DNA of 64,000 nucleotides from Pseudoalteromonas sp. (GTDB taxonomy: Bacteria; Pseudomonadota; Gammaproteobacteria; Enterobacterales; Alteromonadaceae), in the NCBI RefSeq assembly GCF_018402495.1, contig NZ_JAGYIU010000004.1, positions 372,001 through 436,000 on the forward strand, written 5' to 3'. The translations under genes were made by a program, and so were the position numbers. Below, in pieces: positions 62,163 through 64,000 of this stretch. Position 1 is the stretch's first letter; every line of letters begins with the position of its first letter. Under the pieces are notes generated by a model. The model did not search any database. It was not told the origin of the DNA and was given only the letters and a program-made list of their open reading frames with translations.

Positions 62163-63476
62163 TTATTTAAGTGCTAGTTGTAATTCACGATTACGCTCAA
62201 GTTGTGCGATAAAGTTATCAGCAATCGGCTTAAATTTAGCAAGCTCTGAACGTGGTAATGGCTCTGACTTAGGTAACTTTACGGTTTTAGGATTACGATG
62301 CACGCCATTAACTAAAAATTCGTAATGTAAATGTGCACCGGTCACGCGACCCGTTGCACCAACGGTACCAATTTTTTCACCTTGTTTGACTTTTTGTCCT
62401 GTTTTAACTAGACGTTTATTAAGGTGTAAGTACTTAGTCACGTATTGAGTGCCATGACTAATAAAAACATAATTACCGTTATATTTGCTATAGCCAGACT
62501 TAATAACTTTACCATTACCTGAAGATACAACAGGTGTGCCAGTGCGGGCTGCGTAATCAATACCTCGGTGTGCTTTCACTTGCCCTGTAACTGGGTGTAG
62601 GCGGCGAGGGTTAAAGCTTGAGCTAATATATTTAAAGTTAACAGGCGCACGCAAAAAGGCTTTTTTCATGCTGCGGCCTTCTGGGGTATAAAAATTACCG
62701 TCAGTGTGACGAATAGCAGTGTAGCGCTCACCTTGGTTTATAAATTCAGCCGCAATAATTTTACCGGTACCAATAAATTCACCGTCAACAAAGTGAGATT
62801 CGTAAATTAAGCCAAACTCATCACCTTTACGAATATCATTCGCAAAATCCACATCCCAGCCAAATATATCAGCAAAATTCATAATTTGGCGCTCACTTAA
62901 GCCCGCTGCAATTGCTGAGGTCCAAAAGCTGTTTGAGATTTCACCACCGGCCGTTTTGCTCAGTGTTTCTATTTCTTTGCTGTCAATTGAGGTGTCGTAT
63001 TGACCTTCCTCATTAAGGGTAACGTAAAGCGTATCTGTTTTAGAAATAACATAGCGTAATTGAGCCAGTGAGCCGTCTTCTGCGGTGGCAAAGCTTAACG
63101 TTTCACCAGGGTGAATTTTAGTCAACTTACGGGTTTCAGCGTTGGTGTTTACGAGTTTATAAAGCGTTTGCGCAGAAAAGCCCGCGCGTTTAAAAATAAT
63201 AGCTAAGTTGTCACCATTTTTAACAAGGTGATCGACAAATTCGTATTCTGGAAGTTTTTGCGCTGCCTGCTCTGAGTTTAAGTCTGTGAGTTTTTCGTCT
63301 TCACCTACTTTGATTTGTAATTCGTAGCGCTTACCAATTTCTAGTGTGTTTTCACTATTGTCTTTGGATGCAGTAGCTTTTTCAGAAGGGAGGAAGGCTA
63401 AGGCAACAATAGCAGAAACCAAACCTAGAATAAGCATTTTGTGTTTTTTTGGGAGCGTGCTAACCACGTGAACCAT
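62163..63476 (-). CDS. M23 family peptidoglycan DD-metalloendopeptidase (MepM-like)
   Basis: OapA/LysM-like middle region; HRGIDYAARTGTPVVSSGNGKV, GATGRVTGAHLHYEFLVNG. Confidence 0.94.
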   Translation of the reverse strand: MVHVVSTLPKKHKMLILGLVSAIVALAFLPSEKATASKDNSENTLEIGKRYELQIKVGEDEKLTDLNSEQAAQKLPEYEFVDHLVKNGDNLAIIFKRAGFSAQTLYKLVNTNAETRKLTKIHPGETLSFATAEDGSLAQLRYVISKTDTLYVTLNEEGQYDTSIDSKEIETLSKTAGGEISNSFWTSAIAAGLSERQIMNFADIFGWDVDFANDIRKGDEFGLIYESHFVDGEFIGTGKIIAAEFINQGERYTAIRHTDGNFYTPEGRSMKKAFLRAPVNFKYISSSFNPRRLHPVTGQVKAHRGIDYAARTGTPVVSSGNGKVIKSGYSKYNGNYVFISHGTQYVTKYLHLNKRLVKTGQKVKQGEKIGTVGATGRVTGAHLHYEFLVNGVHRNPKTVKLPKSEPLPRSELAKFKPIADNFIAQLERNRELQLALK

Positions 63477-63968
63477 AACGTGCCTTTTTCTGCTGTCAAG
63501 ATAATAAATAGATTATATTGCAGGATATAACGAATATTCTGTGAATACTAGTATTTTGTTGATTTAAACTCGAGTTAAATTAAGCTAAAATCTCAGGGTA
63601 TTCAGGCTGTTTGTGTTTAAAGTTGAACTACTACACTATTTTATATTCTTGGATACTTTGCTTTTTCACCATAAGGTTAAATTAGCTTATAAAACGATTT
63701 AATTCCAAAAAGTGGTTAATTTACAAACCTTTTTGAGTTTGTGGTAAACACTTTTAGCGCATTATTAATCACACGTTTATATCCTTTTTTAGGACGTACG
63801 CCCTACATTTTAGTTGGTGCTGCGATTAGTTAAAAAAGTTGTTCTAATTAGGTGGAAATTTGTTATGTTAGCTAAATAGTTTTATTTGCTTTGTGATAAC
63901 GCGCTAGCAATAAATCGTAAGCATATTTCACCCCCCTTCGTTGTCAGAATTTTTTGGAGTAACACACA

Positions 63969-64000
63969 GTGGATTTACAAACCGCTCTAGCAGAGATAAA
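63969..64000 (+). CDS. tyrS: N-terminus of probable tyrosyl-tRNA synthetase (runs off window end)
   Basis: GTG start, (M)DLQTALAEIK...; only 10 codons visible; context next to M23 gene is common. Confidence 0.5.
   Translation, partial: MDLQTALAEI

Noticed and set aside
63710-63752. Imperfect inverted repeat upstream of probable tyrS
   Set aside because: Arms agTGgttaatttACAAAC/GTTTGTggtaaaCAct match only partly; no clear TyrR box or attenuator; insufficient evidence.
1-64000. CRISPR arrays, tRNA/rRNA genes, toxin-antitoxin or classical phage-defence genes
   Set aside because: None recognised on reading; tRNAscan-SE, minced and PADLOC/DefenseFinder runs would be the decisive checks.

Overview
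Gammaproteobacterial chromosomal window; gene content, codon usage and repeats look like Pseudoalteromonas (inferred by reading, no database search). Most of it is core chromosome: queG, rnr-rlmB, gcvT-gcvH-gcvP, a hydrolase-kynU pair, ribA, recX-alaS-lysC-csrA, oadG-oadA-oadB, an M23 endopeptidase and the first bases of a probable tyrS. These blocks are separated by signalling genes, transporters and decayed accessory DNA. The items most worth following up are: (1) a six-gene catechol-siderophore-type uptake operon with an exported metallo-beta-lactamase-fold hydrolase between the receptor and the CeuE/VctP-like binding protein genes; (2) an IS110-family remnant whose highly structured 3' non-coding segment is a candidate bridge/seek RNA and which abuts a decapitated TonB receptor; (3) two PdhR-like palindromes exactly 200 bp apart upstream of oadGAB; (4) a truncated GcvT-like paralog directly upstream of gcvT; (5) several pseudogenes that can be reconstructed by eye (GST, RND efflux remnant, TonB receptor) and a tyrosine-recombinase-like ORF lacking a canonical catalytic Arg; (6) a pyroglutamyl-peptidase-like protein with Ser at the catalytic Cys position. 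No tRNA, rRNA or CRISPR array was recognised.
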